Counted from the first letter of the stretch, positions 33,496 to 45,334 are shown. The stretch is 64,000 bases of DNA from Paraescarpia echinospica (GCA_020002185.1 CM034539.1:30087750-30151749), one strand, 5' to 3'. The notes: generated from the letters alone by a model not told the origin. Numbers and translations: made by a program.

Positions 33496-33703
33496 TCTAG
33501 TTATTATGCACAAAAGATTACGTGATTGTACATCTAAATATTGTCACGGAAGTCTACTGGGATTGAATTTAGCCAAACAAAATCGGGTGCCAGGCAGGCA
33601 GCCTCTTTGCAAAGACTATCTGTATCTGTATCTGTATCTGTATTTTGACTGGCAAAATGTCCTATGGACACATCACGCCAGTGCGCATGGTGGCTCTTAT
33701 GGA

Positions 33704-35488
33704 TTAATTTTTTACATGTTGGGCTAGGCTAATCTGGAATGAATTCAGTGACGTACTTGATACAATGCTTGGAGGTAGAGAATTCCACTCTTTTATTGTG
33801 ACTGGGAAAAAGCTGTTTCCAAATATGTTTGTCGAGTGCCTGATTTGTACTAACTGTTTATTATGTTTACGTGAGCATCTGGTGTTGCGTTTGGTGTATT
33901 GATCTAGTGGGATATCTATGAGGTTATGTTCCATTTTATATAATATGCTAAGTCTTTGGGTTTTTCTTCGTGATTGGAGGGTGTCCCACTGGAGATCTTT
34001 AAGGAGTTGTGTTACCGTTCCAGGCTCTCTAGAATAGTTGTTCTTACAAAATCTGGCGGCTTGTCTCTGGGTTCTTTCTATGAGTTTGATATTTCTTAGG
34101 CAATGTGGATCCCATGATGCTGACGCATATTCAAGTATGGGGCGGACAAGGGTTGTGTAGGCTATGGACTTGATTTGGGTTGGGCATTTATTTAAATTTC
34201 TTCTAATCATTCCCAATGTCTGTTGTGCTTTTTTTGTGACCGAGTTGCTTTGTATTGTCCAATTTAATGTATTTGATATATGTATGCCAAGATAACAGTG
34301 TGATTCAACAGATTTAAGTTGTTGTCCGCAGAATGTGTAGAGATTTGGTGTCGGTTTTCTTGAGGCTATTGTCATTGTATAACATTTAGTGGGGTTGAAT
34401 TTCATAAGCCACGTGTGTTGCCATTTCTCAAGTTTGAGCAGATCGTTTTGGAGGACAGATGTGTCTTGGTCAGTTTTAATCGGTGAATATAACAGGCAGT
34501 CGTCTGCAAAAAGGCGAACAGTTGAGGAAAGATTGTCTGGCAGGTCATTTATGTAAAGTAGGAAAAGTAGGGGCCCCAGTACTGTGCCCTGTGGTACCCC
34601 AGAAATGACTTGAGTTGATGTTGACTTAGATCCATTTATAACGACCTGTTGAGTTCTTCCTGTAAGGAAGCTATTTATCCATGATGATATTGGGCCTGTG
34701 ATGCCATAGTGTTTGAGTTTGTGGATTAATCTTTTATGTGGAACTTTATCGAATGCTTTGGTGAAGTCAAGGATGGCCATGTCTACAGATTTCTTCTCAT
34801 CAAGTGATTTGCTTATGTCATGGATTGTTTGAATTAATTGTGTTTCAGTTGATCTTTTGGCACGGAAGCCATGTTGGTGGTCAGTTAGAATGTGGTGCTG
34901 TTCAAGATGTTTCATAATGTGACTATGTATGATGTGTTCAAGAAGTTTAGAAACCACAGGTGTTAAGGATATTGGTCTGTAGTTAGATGTTTCTGCTCTA
35001 CTTCCTTTCTTAAAAATTGCTGTTACATTGGCTTCTTTCCAGGTATTGGGGACTTGTCCAGAGTCAACAGATGATTGGAAAATGTCATGTATTACTGGTG
35101 CTAGATGAGAGGCATATCTGTTTAAGAACCATGGTGGAATGCCATCTGGTCCTTGCGATTTAGAAATGTTAATTTTGGAAAGTTGATCAAGTACTCCTTT
35201 AAGTGTAATTGTTAGTTTGGGGATTTCTCCATGTGGACTTCTGGCCATATCTGGTAGGGTGGAATTTCCTTCGTGTGTGAAGACACTTTGGAACTGATTG
35301 TTTAAGGCTTCTGCTTTATGTTTGTCGTCGCTAATGATGTTACCAGCAATGTTAAGGTCCCCAATACCCTGGTTATCCTGTCTAAGTTTAGAAATGAAGC
35401 TCCAAAATGATTTAGGTTTCTCTGTTATTGTTGTTGTCAGGAATTGACTTATGTAGGATAGTCTAGCAGAACGAAGGTGTTTATGCAT
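33704..35488 (-). CDS. CR1-like reverse transcriptase
   Basis: An open frame of 594 codons. RT motifs are in order: SQGPDGIPPWFLNRYA, YRPISLTPVVSKLLEHII, HQHGFRAKRSTETQLI, LDFTKAFDKVPHKRLI, GVPQGTVLGPLLFLLYINDL and the catalytic FADDCLLY at about residue 326. The C-terminal part has LVRPILEYASASWDPH, RTQRQAARFC and KEWNSLPPSIVSSTSLNSF, typical of CR1/L2-type RTs. The N-terminal 10-20 codons overlap the upstream endonuclease frame, so a one-base shift near 35,450-35,490 separates what should be a single polypeptide. Confidence 0.85.
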   Translation of the reverse strand: MHKHLRSARLSYISQFLTTTITEKPKSFWSFISKLRQDNQGIGDLNIAGNIISDDKHKAEALNNQFQSVFTHEGNSTLPDMARSPHGEIPKLTITLKGVLDQLSKINISKSQGPDGIPPWFLNRYASHLAPVIHDIFQSSVDSGQVPNTWKEANVTAIFKKGSRAETSNYRPISLTPVVSKLLEHIIHSHIMKHLEQHHILTDHQHGFRAKRSTETQLIQTIHDISKSLDEKKSVDMAILDFTKAFDKVPHKRLIHKLKHYGITGPISSWINSFLTGRTQQVVINGSKSTSTQVISGVPQGTVLGPLLFLLYINDLPDNLSSTVRLFADDCLLYSPIKTDQDTSVLQNDLLKLEKWQHTWLMKFNPTKCYTMTIASRKPTPNLYTFCGQQLKSVESHCYLGIHISNTLNWTIQSNSVTKKAQQTLGMIRRNLNKCPTQIKSIAYTTLVRPILEYASASWDPHCLRNIKLIERTQRQAARFCKNNYSREPGTVTQLLKDLQWDTLQSRRKTQRLSILYKMEHNLIDIPLDQYTKRNTRCSRKHNKQLVQIRHSTNIFGNSFFPVTIKEWNSLPPSIVSSTSLNSFQISLAQHVKN

Positions 35489-36216
35489 GTTTCTCCTGAT
35501 GTCACAGAATTCTTTCCAGTCTTCTGGATTTCTAGTTCTTTTGCTTTGTTATATAGCTGTTTCTTTATTTTGCACATTTTCTTTAAATCTTTATTGAACC
35601 AGGGAAGATTGTGTCTTGAAGTAGTAAGTCGGTGCGGTACATATTGGTTCATAATGTTGATGATTTTCGTGGAAACAAGATTCCACTTGTCATTGACAGT
35701 CATGTTTTGGTTTTGAGAGAAGTATTCATGTGTAAAGTTTTCAAGAGATTTCTGGATGTTAATATTGTCGGCTTTATTTCTAATGAAGACTTTACGTTTT
35801 GGACGATGTTTGCGTTTGGGCGAAATGTTTACATCAATAATGACTGTGCTATGGTCTGCTATTCCGTCTACTACATTTATCTTCTTTATTAACCCAGGTC
35901 TATTGGTGAAGACAAGATCTAAAATATTGTTGGCATTTCCCTGTCTGTGCGTGGGTTCCTTGACATGTTGGATCAGACCATGTTCCTCTGTAAGAGAGAG
36001 TAATTTATTGGCAGCAGCTGTACTGTATCCATTGTTAGTTGTGACTTGGTGAATTTCCCAATTGATGTTAGGGAGGTTGAAATCGCCAGTAATGATGACA
36101 TTATGTGTGTTGATCTTGTTACCTAATTTAGAAAGGGCTAGGTCTAGTTCTTCGATTTGAGTTCCATGAGAGTCATTTGGGGGACGATAGAGGGTACACA
36201 TGATTATTGGTTTCAT
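35449..36216 (-). pseudogene. CR1-like endonuclease C-terminal part, frameshifted
   Basis: The 255-codon frame has MCTLYRPPNDSH, NVIITGDFNLPNINWE (the catalytic GDFN), LDLVFTNRPGLIKK and DGIADHSTVIIDV (the SDH-type histidine box). The last ~20 residues are out of frame with the RT that continues in the overlapping frame. The N-terminal third of the endonuclease is missing through 5' truncation. Confidence 0.8.
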
Positions 36217-36289
36217 TCCTGTTATCTGGGTTTCAGTCCAAATGCTCTCACTGTTAGTGTCTAGACTAGGGACTGAAATAGGTTACTTT

Positions 36290-37570
36290 ATAACATGACA
36301 TATGTACCTATTCAACATTTTATTTGTTAAATAATTATTGTTTCCATCTGGATATCCCTGATCGCAAATACAAACACTATTTTGTGTGCGACCAGACACG
36401 ATGAACCAGGGATGGTTTAGGCATTTCTCAGTTGAACATTAACCAACAGTTTTGAAGCATATTTGTATATATTTATTAATTAATTACATAATATATGTTC
36501 AGAATGCAAACATGTTATTTATGCCTTATATAAATTAAACTATAAACTTTTAATAATTTATGCTTCTTGATTTCCCTAATATTTCCATGTCTGGAAAAAA
36601 AACTGACATGTATTCCGTGAGACGATCTTCGATACAAATGCAGTGATGTTTAATGACTTAATCTTGTTTCCGTAGTAGCACATAAAAGCAGCGTTGCGCC
36701 GAAATACAAGTACGAATAACGCGGTGTCAATAAATAGGCCCACTCAAATCAGGCTACCTGCGCTGTTGGACCAAGTAATAAACAGCCAAAATTGACAGGA
36801 AGTTAACTTGTAGTAGGTCTACTAGGAGGTACACGGAGCGCGCGGTCCGTCTACAATTCGGATCACCTAGGGATCATCTCAGAACGTCGATGTCCGACAT
36901 CAGACGAAATTACTTTCATCTTGCCTCAGCCCGCCACCCCTCCCTCAGACGAATTTTTGTATCATTAATATGATGATACCAGTATAATTAACAGTGTCGG
37001 TCGATGTCCGACGCCAGATGAAACTGCCTCAAAATGAAACTACTCTCTAGGAACAACGATTCGCTATCTCGTTTGTGCATTTTGTATATAGGTTTGGTAT
37101 AATAATTAGGGACAATACTATTTTAGTATACGATTTATATATTTTATCATAAACTAAAGACCCTAAAGTTTAGTATGGTCTAACTGATTATAGTTATTTA
37201 TATATTTTTTATTTATTTATGTAAGGCATAATTAACATGATATGTACATCTATGAAAATATAGCATGTCACTAATGAATAAATATTCAAGAAATGTACAC
37301 TTCAAAGCCCACGGTTAATGTTCAACTGAAAGATTCCATCAACATCCCTGTTTTTCATGTGTGGAGGTACATACATTATCGTGTATCTTTTCGATCAATG
37401 ATATTCAGATGAAACCATTCAAAAATGAAATGGGGAGTGGTAGAAGAGGTACACACCTCATGCTATGAATTAATTCTTTTTTTGGTGCGAGAATCTAAAT
37501 TACATTCTTTAAAGTGATTGCCCGCATGCCCCAATTTATTTTAGTTTAAACTCAATCGCAGTAGGCTTTA
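36290..37570. other. foldback interior, no gene seen
   Basis: AT-rich sequence with no open frame of note. It contains a short direct repeat, GTCGATGTCCGAC-like, near 36,887 and 37,001. Nothing else can be supported. Confidence 0.5.
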
Positions 37571-37571
37571 T

Positions 37572-37660
37572 CACAATATTTAGAAGTACAATCACATAAT
37601 CTTTTGTGCACAATAACTATATGTGTAACCGTATACGTACACTCAATGCGTTGAACATAA
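37572..37660 (-). repeat. third copy of foldback subterminal sequence
   Basis: Read on the minus strand this segment (GTACGTATACGGTTACAC, then TAGTTATTGTGCACAAAAGA) matches the sequence just inside the left TIR (33,476-33,545), and less well that inside the right TIR (about 39,350-39,405). It suggests that a related element is nested here or that this end was duplicated. Confidence 0.6.
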
Positions 37661-37756
37661 AAGGCATCCAGTGTTGCCTAAGGTCACGAATTTGTTCAAG
37701 TCCAGACAACAAAGCCAAACCCAAAACATTGGCGTCGGAACATGGTGAATATTTGG

Positions 37757-37965
37757 TGGGTTGAGGCTCTCCAAAACCTCGATTTGCACTCCCCCTCTTG
37801 AGGCTCGCCAAAACACCCACATTGAGGCTCTCCAAAATCACAGTTTGCACACTCATTGAGGCTCGCCAAAATAACTCCATCTTCAGGCTCTTCAAAAAAC
37901 CTCGATTTGCACTCCCCCCTAATATCTACATTGAGGCTCTCCACAAACATGAATTTGAACTCCTC
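37757..37965. repeat. degenerate TTGAGGCTC(T/G)CCAAAA repeat field
   Basis: TTGAGGCTCTCCAAAA-type words recur five to six times with CCTCGATTTGCACTCCC between them. Spacing is irregular (about 30-50 bp). It is a small decayed minisatellite. Confidence 0.65.
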
Positions 37966-37984
37966 ATATATCCCTGTCTGTCTA

Positions 37985-38100
37985 GGGTGAAACTGGCCTC
38001 GATTCCGATGCTCGATTTCTGATTTTTTTATAATTTTCTCTCACTGATCCTGCACTGCTCTCTCCACCAGTCGTCTCCAGTCCTCTCTTTCGTTCGCTAA
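37985..38100 (-). repeat. retroelement 3'-end fragment (copy 2)
   Basis: The minus strand reads DWRRLVERAVQDQ, TGA, then a tail with CAGAAATCGAGCATCGGAAT and GAGGCCAG. It parallels the fragment at 15,095-15,260, supporting a shared dispersed family. Confidence 0.45.
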
Positions 38101-38159
38101 CATTGTTTTGCCGCATGCCGCATCCGCATGCCGTATCCGTACATATGGAATCGTAGCTT

Positions 38160-38232
38160 AACTCTCTCTCCCTCTCTCCTTGTCTTCTTCTCTCTCCCCC
38201 CCCTCCCTATCTCCCTTTCTCCTTGTCTTCTT
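38160..38232. repeat. CT-rich low-complexity tract
   Basis: A duplicated CTCTCTCTCC, CTTGTCTTCTTCTC pattern with almost only pyrimidines. The apparent peptide in this region is a by-product. Confidence 0.7.
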
Positions 38233-38239
38233 CTCATTA

Positions 38240-39385
38240 GAACTCATGTGGTTGAAATGAAGATCACCGGAATTTGCCGGCAAGCGATAGTATTGGCTTA
38301 GCTTATATTCCAAGTTTCGCAAGACGATCTGCCTACCGAGATTGATGTAATCAGCAGCCCCCCCTGGCGTGCGAGGTGTCATGTATGAACATATGCTTTT
38401 TTATTCAGATTATTATATTATTACCATATTATATTGATAAAGAACACACCTGATGGATATTCCATTGTGGCTGAGTATCGCACAGAGTTTAACATTAGTG
38501 TATCCTGCCACGAAACACTGTCTTACTAAACTGTGAACTGAAATGAACACACACCTTTTGTGAAATACACACTCATGATAAATACGCGTCAAGTTTGCAG
38601 TAGTTAGCTTTATTTGACCTTGCAATGATGCTACAACTGTATTTACAACAATTCAATTGACACATATGCATGCTATACGTATAGGTTTATAATCAAGCAC
38701 GCACGCACACAATATTTGGTACAAATTCACCGTATGCTGTTGTAATGAATATGTCTGGCTTCACTAGTGGCACCTTTTTCAAAACAATTAATAATCGTAT
38801 CCACATGTGAACACATCAAAGCAGTTACCTACACACAACTATGACCAGACAGTCTCAATAATTACCCCTTCGGGCTGCATGCTATATTGGACGGCATCGT
38901 ATACCTCTGCGATTGACAGGCAGTTACACTGTAGCGTATCTACGTTTTGGTAAACGGTGCCTCAGCAATTCGATTCACTTAACGAAAAAGAAACAATTAC
39001 ACGGTAGACAGGAAGAAAAACATGTGACGCAAGTGACGACTAAATAAAGTTTTTTCGATAATTGATAAACAAATGTACACGTTTCGTATTAAACCGACTT
39101 CAAATATTGTAGCTATTTATAATATTAAAAAATTATAAATTTGGACACAAAGGAACGGCATTTCCAATAAGCTAAAGGTTAAAAAAAACAGCTTCATGTT
39201 GTCGTCTCATCCAATGTATACAAAATAAGTTTTATATTTTCTACCAATGATATCCAGACGGAAACAATTTAACAAATACAATTTGAGCGGTAGAATATGT
39301 TTATGTCATGTTAAAAGATATTTTTGCCCTAGACTTTCGTCATAACATTTCGAAGTACGAAAAACAAATTCTTTGTGCAAAACAA
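38240..39385. other. foldback interior, no gene seen
   Basis: AT-rich, no motif-bearing open frame. The 39,230-39,330 part resembles 37,385-37,450 loosely (ATGATATYCAGAYGRAAMC), in keeping with a duplicated internal region. Confidence 0.45.
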
Positions 39386-39389
39386 ACAT

Positions 39390-39674
39390 TTGTGTAACCG
39401 TATACGTCATCAGCCATCATCACATGCTCTGAACACAAAAAGGAATGCGTTTAATAAAATACAAATGGCTGCCTAAGTCTCGTTTTCGACGTACGCATGC
39501 TCATTACGGCATCTTTATAATTTATACCATCGCATCGCGTATTGCATCGCATCGCGCATCGTCCATCGCATCACCCATCGCATCGCGCATCGTATCGCAC
39601 ATCGCATCGCGTCATCGCCCCATGGCGCTGCAGGTTGCCACACTAAAACGCGATGGCCCTTCTCGGCCATCATA
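39390..39674 (-). repeat. foldback right TIR with expanded GCGATG repeats
   Basis: Inverse of the left TIR. The plus strand shows many CATCGCATCGCGCATCG-type units between 39,528 and 39,617, more than on the left, plus an extra AT-rich insertion (about 39,498-39,527) absent from the left arm. The unequal arrays indicate slippage since insertion. Confidence 0.85.
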
Positions 39675-40510
39675 GTACCGCAAGGCACGGTATTGGGACC
39701 GCTCCTCTTTCTGATATACATCAATGATTTACCCGACAATACCCGCTCCACAGTCCGTCTGTTTACAGATGACTGTATCCTCTATAGAGGAATCAATAAT
39801 CAGTCTGACTCACAAGAACTACAGAAAGACCTAATTGAGTTACCAAAATGGGAACACGACTGCCAGATGCTATGTTTCACCAGAGATCTCACCTGGAACA
39901 AACACAGCCTCAGCAAACCGTACCCTAGCATTTATCAGACACAATCTCTACTCGTGCCCCCAAAACATTAAAATAATGAACTTCCTACACAACCCTTGTC
40001 CGACCACTCCTAGAATACTCATCATTCATGTGGGACCCCCACACCCAGGTCCTCATCAACAAAATAGAAATGGTCCAAAGACGGGCAACTCGCTTTTGCC
40101 TTAACGATTATACATCCAGAGAAACTGGATGCGTGTCAGAAATGTTTAAAAAAACCTAGAACAACTAACAACCAGACGAACAAACAGACGCATCACCATA
40201 TTGCACAAATTAAGCCATCTATGGTCACATATCCTTGCCTGTTGAAAACTGTCTCCAGCCTGTACAACGCCTACAAAGGCATCTTAATAGCAAATCATTC
40301 AACTCTATCCACACCAGCAAGAACTGTTATAAATTTTCCTATTTCCACCCGAACATAAAATATTGGAATTCCCTACCAGATGCAATAGTCAACATTACAG
40401 AGCCACATAAATTCAGATAAGCCTTAATACACGACAACTAACCTAGCAAGCGCACCCAAACCTGACCGTATGACTCCCAAGGAGTGTTGGCCTGGACTCA
40501 ACCAAGACAA
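39675..40510 (+). pseudogene. LINE reverse transcriptase, second half and 3' end
   Basis: This continues the LINE interrupted at 33,281. QGTVLGPLLFLIYINDLPDN is followed by the catalytic box in the form FTDDCILY (Ala to Thr, a likely inactivating change), then LIELPKWEHD. A deletion joins this to LTWNKHSLSKPY-like sequence, then a frameshift to FMWDPHTQVLINKIEMVQRRA, CLNDYTSRETG, and finally NIKYWNSLPDAIVNITEPH. The 3' end is near a short AAGACAAGACAAGAC repeat at about 40,502-40,517. Confidence 0.8.
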
Positions 40511-40537
40511 GACAAGACTGTCGTGCTTAAATTTATC

Positions 40538-40563
40538 CGTGCGTAAAATTTTACCCGGATGAT
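40538..40563 (+). repeat. dispersed short motif, copy 3
   Basis: AATTTATCCGTGCGTAAAAT followed by TTTACCCGGATGATG, close to the reverse complement of 3,706-3,740. Confidence 0.35.
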
Positions 40564-40699
40564 GTGTCTGTGCATATACTATTTGGTATCAATAGATCAG
40601 ACGGTGATACATAATATATAGTCGTTAATTATGTTCCGTTTGTTCTAAAAGTACGGGCATTAATTACCGGTTAGAGTACATTATTATTAATAAAATAAT

Positions 40700-41500
40700 A
40701 ATAGTGTAATAATAATAATATACTTTATTTATACACCAATATCCAGAGTAGGACTGTGTTCAAGGGTGCTAACAACTAATAGCTACTAAAATGTAGATAA
40801 TAGAATTAAACGTATAAAAATACTAGAACTGCATTAAATAAAAAATTACTAAATATACCTATGCTAAAAAGTATTAAGACATACATAAAATAATAAATAC
40901 ATAAATAGACTATACAATATTAATTAATAAATTATTAAAAATAATAGGCTAGTTCAGCTAACTAAAGATATAAAAAGGCTACAACTGCATTAAAATATCA
41001 AATGTACTAAACAAACATAAGCTAAAAATATCAAGACCTACATAACAGATAATAATAATAAATAAATAGACAATACAATATTAATGAGTAAATAATTAAA
41101 ATAATAAGCTAGTATAATAGTACAAAATAATAGTAATAATAAATACTACGAGTGAACGGTATAGAGAACTAGACATTAAAAGCAAGCTTGAAATAATGAG
41201 TCTTAAGACGCGCTTTAAATGTGTCCATGCACTCGGTCAGACGCAGATCGCCAGATAGTTCGCGTTCCACAGAGTCGGCTCCGCGCGAGAGAATGAACAG
41301 CGGCCATAATATCGTTCGAGACTGTGGCGCGGAACGGCCAGCAACGCGCGCTCGGCAGATCGTAGGACGCGGCATGGCGCGGCACGTACGGCATGATGAG
41401 CGACGCGAGGTACGTCGGCGTCCGATCATGGAGGGCGCGAAACACAATGATGAGTAGCTTGTACTCAAATAATAAACAGAGTATAATAGTTAGCACACTA
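40700..41500 (-). pseudogene. LINE 3' end: RT C-terminus and UTR
   Basis: On the minus strand 41,500-41,180 reads, with one frameshift, YKLLIIVFRALHDRTPTYLA, LIMPYVPRH, then LSGDLRLTECMDTFKARLKT and HYFKLAF before a stop. This is the conserved C-terminal tail of L2/CR1-like LINE reverse transcriptases. About 450 bases of AT-rich tail follow to ~40,710, ending in AATAATAATA-type repeats and the block shared with position 1 of the window. Confidence 0.7.
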
Positions 41501-41544
41501 GACCGATCACGTGGTCACCACGGCGCTATATTTTAACCTGACTT

Positions 41545-41660
41545 TGCTGTGCATGTGTGTCCGTGTGTGTGTGGGTGTATATGTGCGTGTGTATGTCACT
41601 GAGTGTGTTTGCGTGTGTGTGTCACCGTGCGCGTATGCGTGTGCGTACGTGCCTGTAAGT
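41545..41660. repeat. GT/GCGT-rich microsatellite
   Basis: Interrupted (TG)n and (GCGTGT)n repeats. The apparent peptide rich in Cys and Val is a by-product. Confidence 0.75.
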
Positions 41661-42273
41661 ATTCCCCATGGTCTACACGTTGTTATAATTACTTATGATG
41701 TTGATATACCTAGGCGTCAGGACCGGGTGGGGGAGCTTGGGGGTTAGGGTTAAAACGCCACTGACCGCTACTTATGTGTTTATCGATGACATTTGGCACA
41801 CTGGTACATTTGTACTCCTTCTTTTCAAATATATCAAAAAGTAATATTTTACTAATTTGTATTGGCATAATTTATTTTATTATTATTTTATTGCACATAT
41901 CATGTTTAATCTAGCAAATGTTAGCTGGAAAGCACAGTAACTGTTTTTCGACGAGATAATGTGCACTATGTCTATGATGTATTGATTGCCTACTTGGTCT
42001 TAATTAGGTATTGTATGTGTTGCTATCAAATTAATAATATTATTGGGGTTGTAAAACGTTACTGTTGACGATATTAATTATTGTAACGTAATTGTTTGGT
42101 ATTGGCAGCCTTATTATGTATAATTAATTCACAATTAATTGCCCATAATATCAAAACTAAGACCACAAAATGTTTTTGCGTTAGATATGTAGAGACTGTA
42201 AACAGGTAGAACCAATTGGACAGTTGTGAGGTTTGTAGCATAAGGAAATGTGCTATTTTGAGCAAATGTTGTC
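41661..42273. other. no gene seen
   Basis: AT-rich sequence between a LINE tail and a Gypsy fragment, with no recognisable feature. Confidence 0.45.
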
Positions 42274-43190
42274 TTGGGAATGTGGAAGCCGTTAAGCTTC
42301 TGGAGTAAGCATCTGAACAAAGCACAACGCAACTACTCGGCTACTGACAGAGAACTACTCGCGGTGTCCTATACAGTAGACACATTCCGCTCCTACCTAG
42401 AAGGGCAGCCGATCATCGTTAGGACAGACCACCAGCCTCTCGTTGGTGCCTTGACCAAAAGGGCAGATACGGCTCTTCCAGTCCCAAGACCCCATTTGCT
42501 CAAAATAGCACCATTTGTAGACCAACTCCACTACATGAATGGCAAGAGAAATACTGTTGCAGATGCATTATCGCGCAATAAGCTGCAGCCGAAAGAGCCG
42601 ATACTTTCGAATGTCTCTTCCTTCTCTGGGTTACATGACGAATTCCTTCCAGAGGACTCGTTTCCTGAGGAAGCAGTGAACGACGAGGAGCTGGTTGATG
42701 ACATGTTTCTGTTACAACTACAGCGACAGCGAGACCTATTGAGCAGGCAACTCTGGGCGCCGGTGTTCGTTCCTGCGACTTTCCCTGCAGTAACTACAGT
42801 AGCCAGTCCTAAAGAGCCACTGCACGAACTGACAGTGGCGACTTGCACTTCGAGTACAGCCATCGAGGTCGAGAGAGGTTCGCGCTGCCCAGGAGAACGA
42901 CATGGCATTATAACATTGGATCAAGCATCACTGCACCTCGTCGTCAAAGTTCAAGCCAGGCTTGATTGAGTGTGCGGGAAACCAGCGTCACACCGGCGCG
43001 CGTCCTAGTTCCAACGACTTTGCAACGTGTCGTGTTCGACAGTTTCCACGGCTTGGCACATCCAGGGATAAAGGCCGGCTTGGCGCTAGTCAAACGTTCA
43101 CATTGGTGGCAAGGGATGGGGAAAGATGTCACTAAATGGACCAAATCATGCGAGGCATGTCAGAAAGCGAAAGTCCAAGTGAGTAGTAGA
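42274..43190 (+). pseudogene. Ty3/Gypsy pol fragment: RNase H and integrase zinc domain
   Basis: The plus strand reads PLSFWSKHLNKAQRNYSATD, REL, then VRTDHQPLVGALTKR and GKRNTVADALSRN, the RNase H end of Gypsy pol. It continues out of frame at 42,966 with DSFHGLAHPGIKAGLALVKR, HWWQGMGKDV and SCEACQKAK, the H2C2 zinc-binding domain that opens integrase. The RT upstream and the DDE core downstream are absent. It is in the opposite orientation to the larger Gypsy element that starts at 43.4 kb. Confidence 0.8.
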
Positions 43191-43434
43191 GACGCGATTT
43201 TGGTGTATCATTCTGAGGAGTTTTTGCACCCCCATGGTCCAAATCTAAGATGGCGGCGCCTTTCGTCGGGTATCTATACGTGTATGTATGTGTGTGTAAT
43301 CACATGACCGGATGTAGGGACCCCCCTGGCGGAAGAGAGCGTAGTGAGTATTCATTGAAGGCCCATCGTGTATAAGAATAGAAACGAAAGAACAAAGAGG
43401 AAAGTTTCAAAAGGTGTGTAAAGGTGGGTCTGTC

Positions 43435-45229
43435 ACAAAATCGAGTGTAAGTATTAATAAATTGGCGGTACCCGATTTGACATAGCAAGTTATAGGTTCA
43501 GGTGCACTAGGATTCGGAGTGAACGAGAGACATAACGTGACATCAGATATGTATGTACGAGAAGCCAACTAGCATTCCCATTTAATACATCAACAATAAA
43601 CAAAAGCGGTTCAGTGATAGTTGGCCAACCGGTACTCTGCTATGACATTATATTTATAACACCATACATTGTACTCAACGAGTATGCATCCAAATACGAA
43701 ATAATATGGGAAACAATTTAAACAGCTGGTCACTTACATGAAGACGGGTATACACCGTTTAAAGTCTATGAACTGTATCCAATGAATGTCTCGTGGTGTG
43801 TGAATGTCAACGTTCGCATCGGTCGTGTTCGGCGAGATGTCAGGACGAAGTCGAAAGTCGTTCGGCGAACGAATTCACGTAGATGAAAGCAGGCGACTCG
43901 GGCGATCAAGTAGACGGTAGATTTGCCTTGTCGATCCCACGCGAATCACCAGGCGACAACACGGAAACGATGTCACGACATCGGCGATGTCGATAAGGTC
44001 TGTCACGGAGTCTGTGTTATGACAGCTAGCAGACGAAACGGTGGTGGCCTCGCATTCGAAGATCCCGTCAAAACGGAACTGCACTTTGCAGTCGGTTATC
44101 GCTCAGTCTTCTTCAACGCGTGAGAAGTGCAGCGTCTCACAACTAATCAGTACTGTTGAAATCGTAGAAGTATTTACTACAGGCGTTGGGCGGACACACG
44201 TTTCAGCCCAATTCCTGGAGACGAGAGTGCAACTCTTTCTTCTGCTCAAATGTTCGTCTGGCCTCGAATGGCCGTCCTGCCCTTATATAGCTTGAATCAG
44301 CTTTGATGGCCGGAAGTTAGTCTGACCAATTAGAACACTTAATACAAATTAAAGTCGCTTCAAAAACCGGCTCCCGAAACCTTTCAAACTTCGAAGCAAT
44401 CCATTCAACTCGCTGAGTTTAAAATAGATTTTGCGAGCTAAACGTTTGGCCATATAAGTGCTCATTCAATCTTTAACTTACGTGAATTACTTACATAATT
44501 AATATCACTGGATTCCCTGTATCGACCCGGATACCACAATATTCATCGTACATTCCAACTCTCATGAATTAATCCATAATTTTAATAAAACACGCACTCT
44601 ATTCATAAGCTAGGTGTGACCCTAGTGTTTTTCACACCTACATTTCTGTAAACTACTTTTATAAGTTCATAATATAATCTTCTTATAACCACAACATAAG
44701 TAGTTTGTAAGGTCACCATATTACCACTCATGTTAAATAATTTCTACTGGTATCAAATTTGGTATACCTAACCGTAGAATTAGTGGTGTACGCTACAAAT
44801 GAAATTAATTAAATCTGACTCGTCGGCAGTTAAAACGTTACACGCCTTAATCGCCAGAGGGCACCAGCGTATACCTCCGCAACAATACATACCAGAGATG
44901 GCAGCACCATCCCATCAACCATGCGTTCTAAAGCCTGATTAAATTCTATACAAACCACTTTGTGACATTACCCCGGCCTTTAAGAATTTAATCTGCGCCA
45001 ATCTGCGTCAAATATCTTTCTTATGTTGATCTGTTTCGTCACACTTAATTAGCGTATTATACGCCCCACCTATTCTTTCAAGCGTGAACACTTCTAAAAT
45101 TAGAGATCACCAAATACAAAAAAAATACACTTAGTGAGACAAGGCAGTGTCAACTGACTAACAGGCCTTTCTTACATAAGTAATACAATCAAACAAGAAT
45201 TATGCTCCGGAGGGGAGGGTCGTATACAC
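43435..45229 (-). repeat. candidate 3' LTR of the Gypsy-type element
   Basis: The first ~170 bases (43,436-43,605) are nearly identical to 60,165-60,345, which lies just beyond the 5' leader of the same minus-strand element: this is the direct repeat expected for LTRs. If the LTR starts (minus strand) at TGTATACGACCCTCCCC near 45,229 and ends at TTTTGTGACA near 43,435, it is about 1.8 kb with TG...CA ends. The internal boundary is inferred; the outer boundary is better supported. Confidence 0.6.
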
Positions 45230-45334
45230 GAGTACCTACCCTGCCTACAGATTCTCAAACGAAACATTGTTAATGAAGTAACATTTCTAGTTAATCATTC
45301 AATGCTAACTCAGTCTGTCCGCTACAATACTCGC

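Larger units (their letters stand above)
33704..36285 (-). mobile_element. CR1-like LINE, 5'-truncated, inside foldback element
   Basis: A minus-strand non-LTR retrotransposon with endonuclease part (35,449-36,216, readable up to about 36,280) and RT (33,704-35,488). It is 5'-truncated within the endonuclease. Codons before the ATG at 36,216 still read as endonuclease (SESIWTETQITG), up to a stop near 36,284. It is related to, but distinct from, the split LINE that flanks the foldback element. Confidence 0.8.
33282..39674. mobile_element. foldback DNA element, 6,393 bp, TSD GTACCG
   Basis: Both ends carry the inverted sequence TATGATGGCCGAGAAGGGCC, and GTACCG is present on each side (33,276-33,281 and 39,675-39,680). 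The interrupted RT reads in frame across one GTACCG. The inverted repeats are about 214 bp (left, to 33,495) and 285 bp (right, from 39,390), differing mainly in the number of internal GCGATG-type repeats. No transposase is visible inside; the interior holds a truncated LINE and non-coding repeats. Long TIRs with internal tandem repeats fit foldback-type elements. The superfamily is uncertain. Confidence 0.85.
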
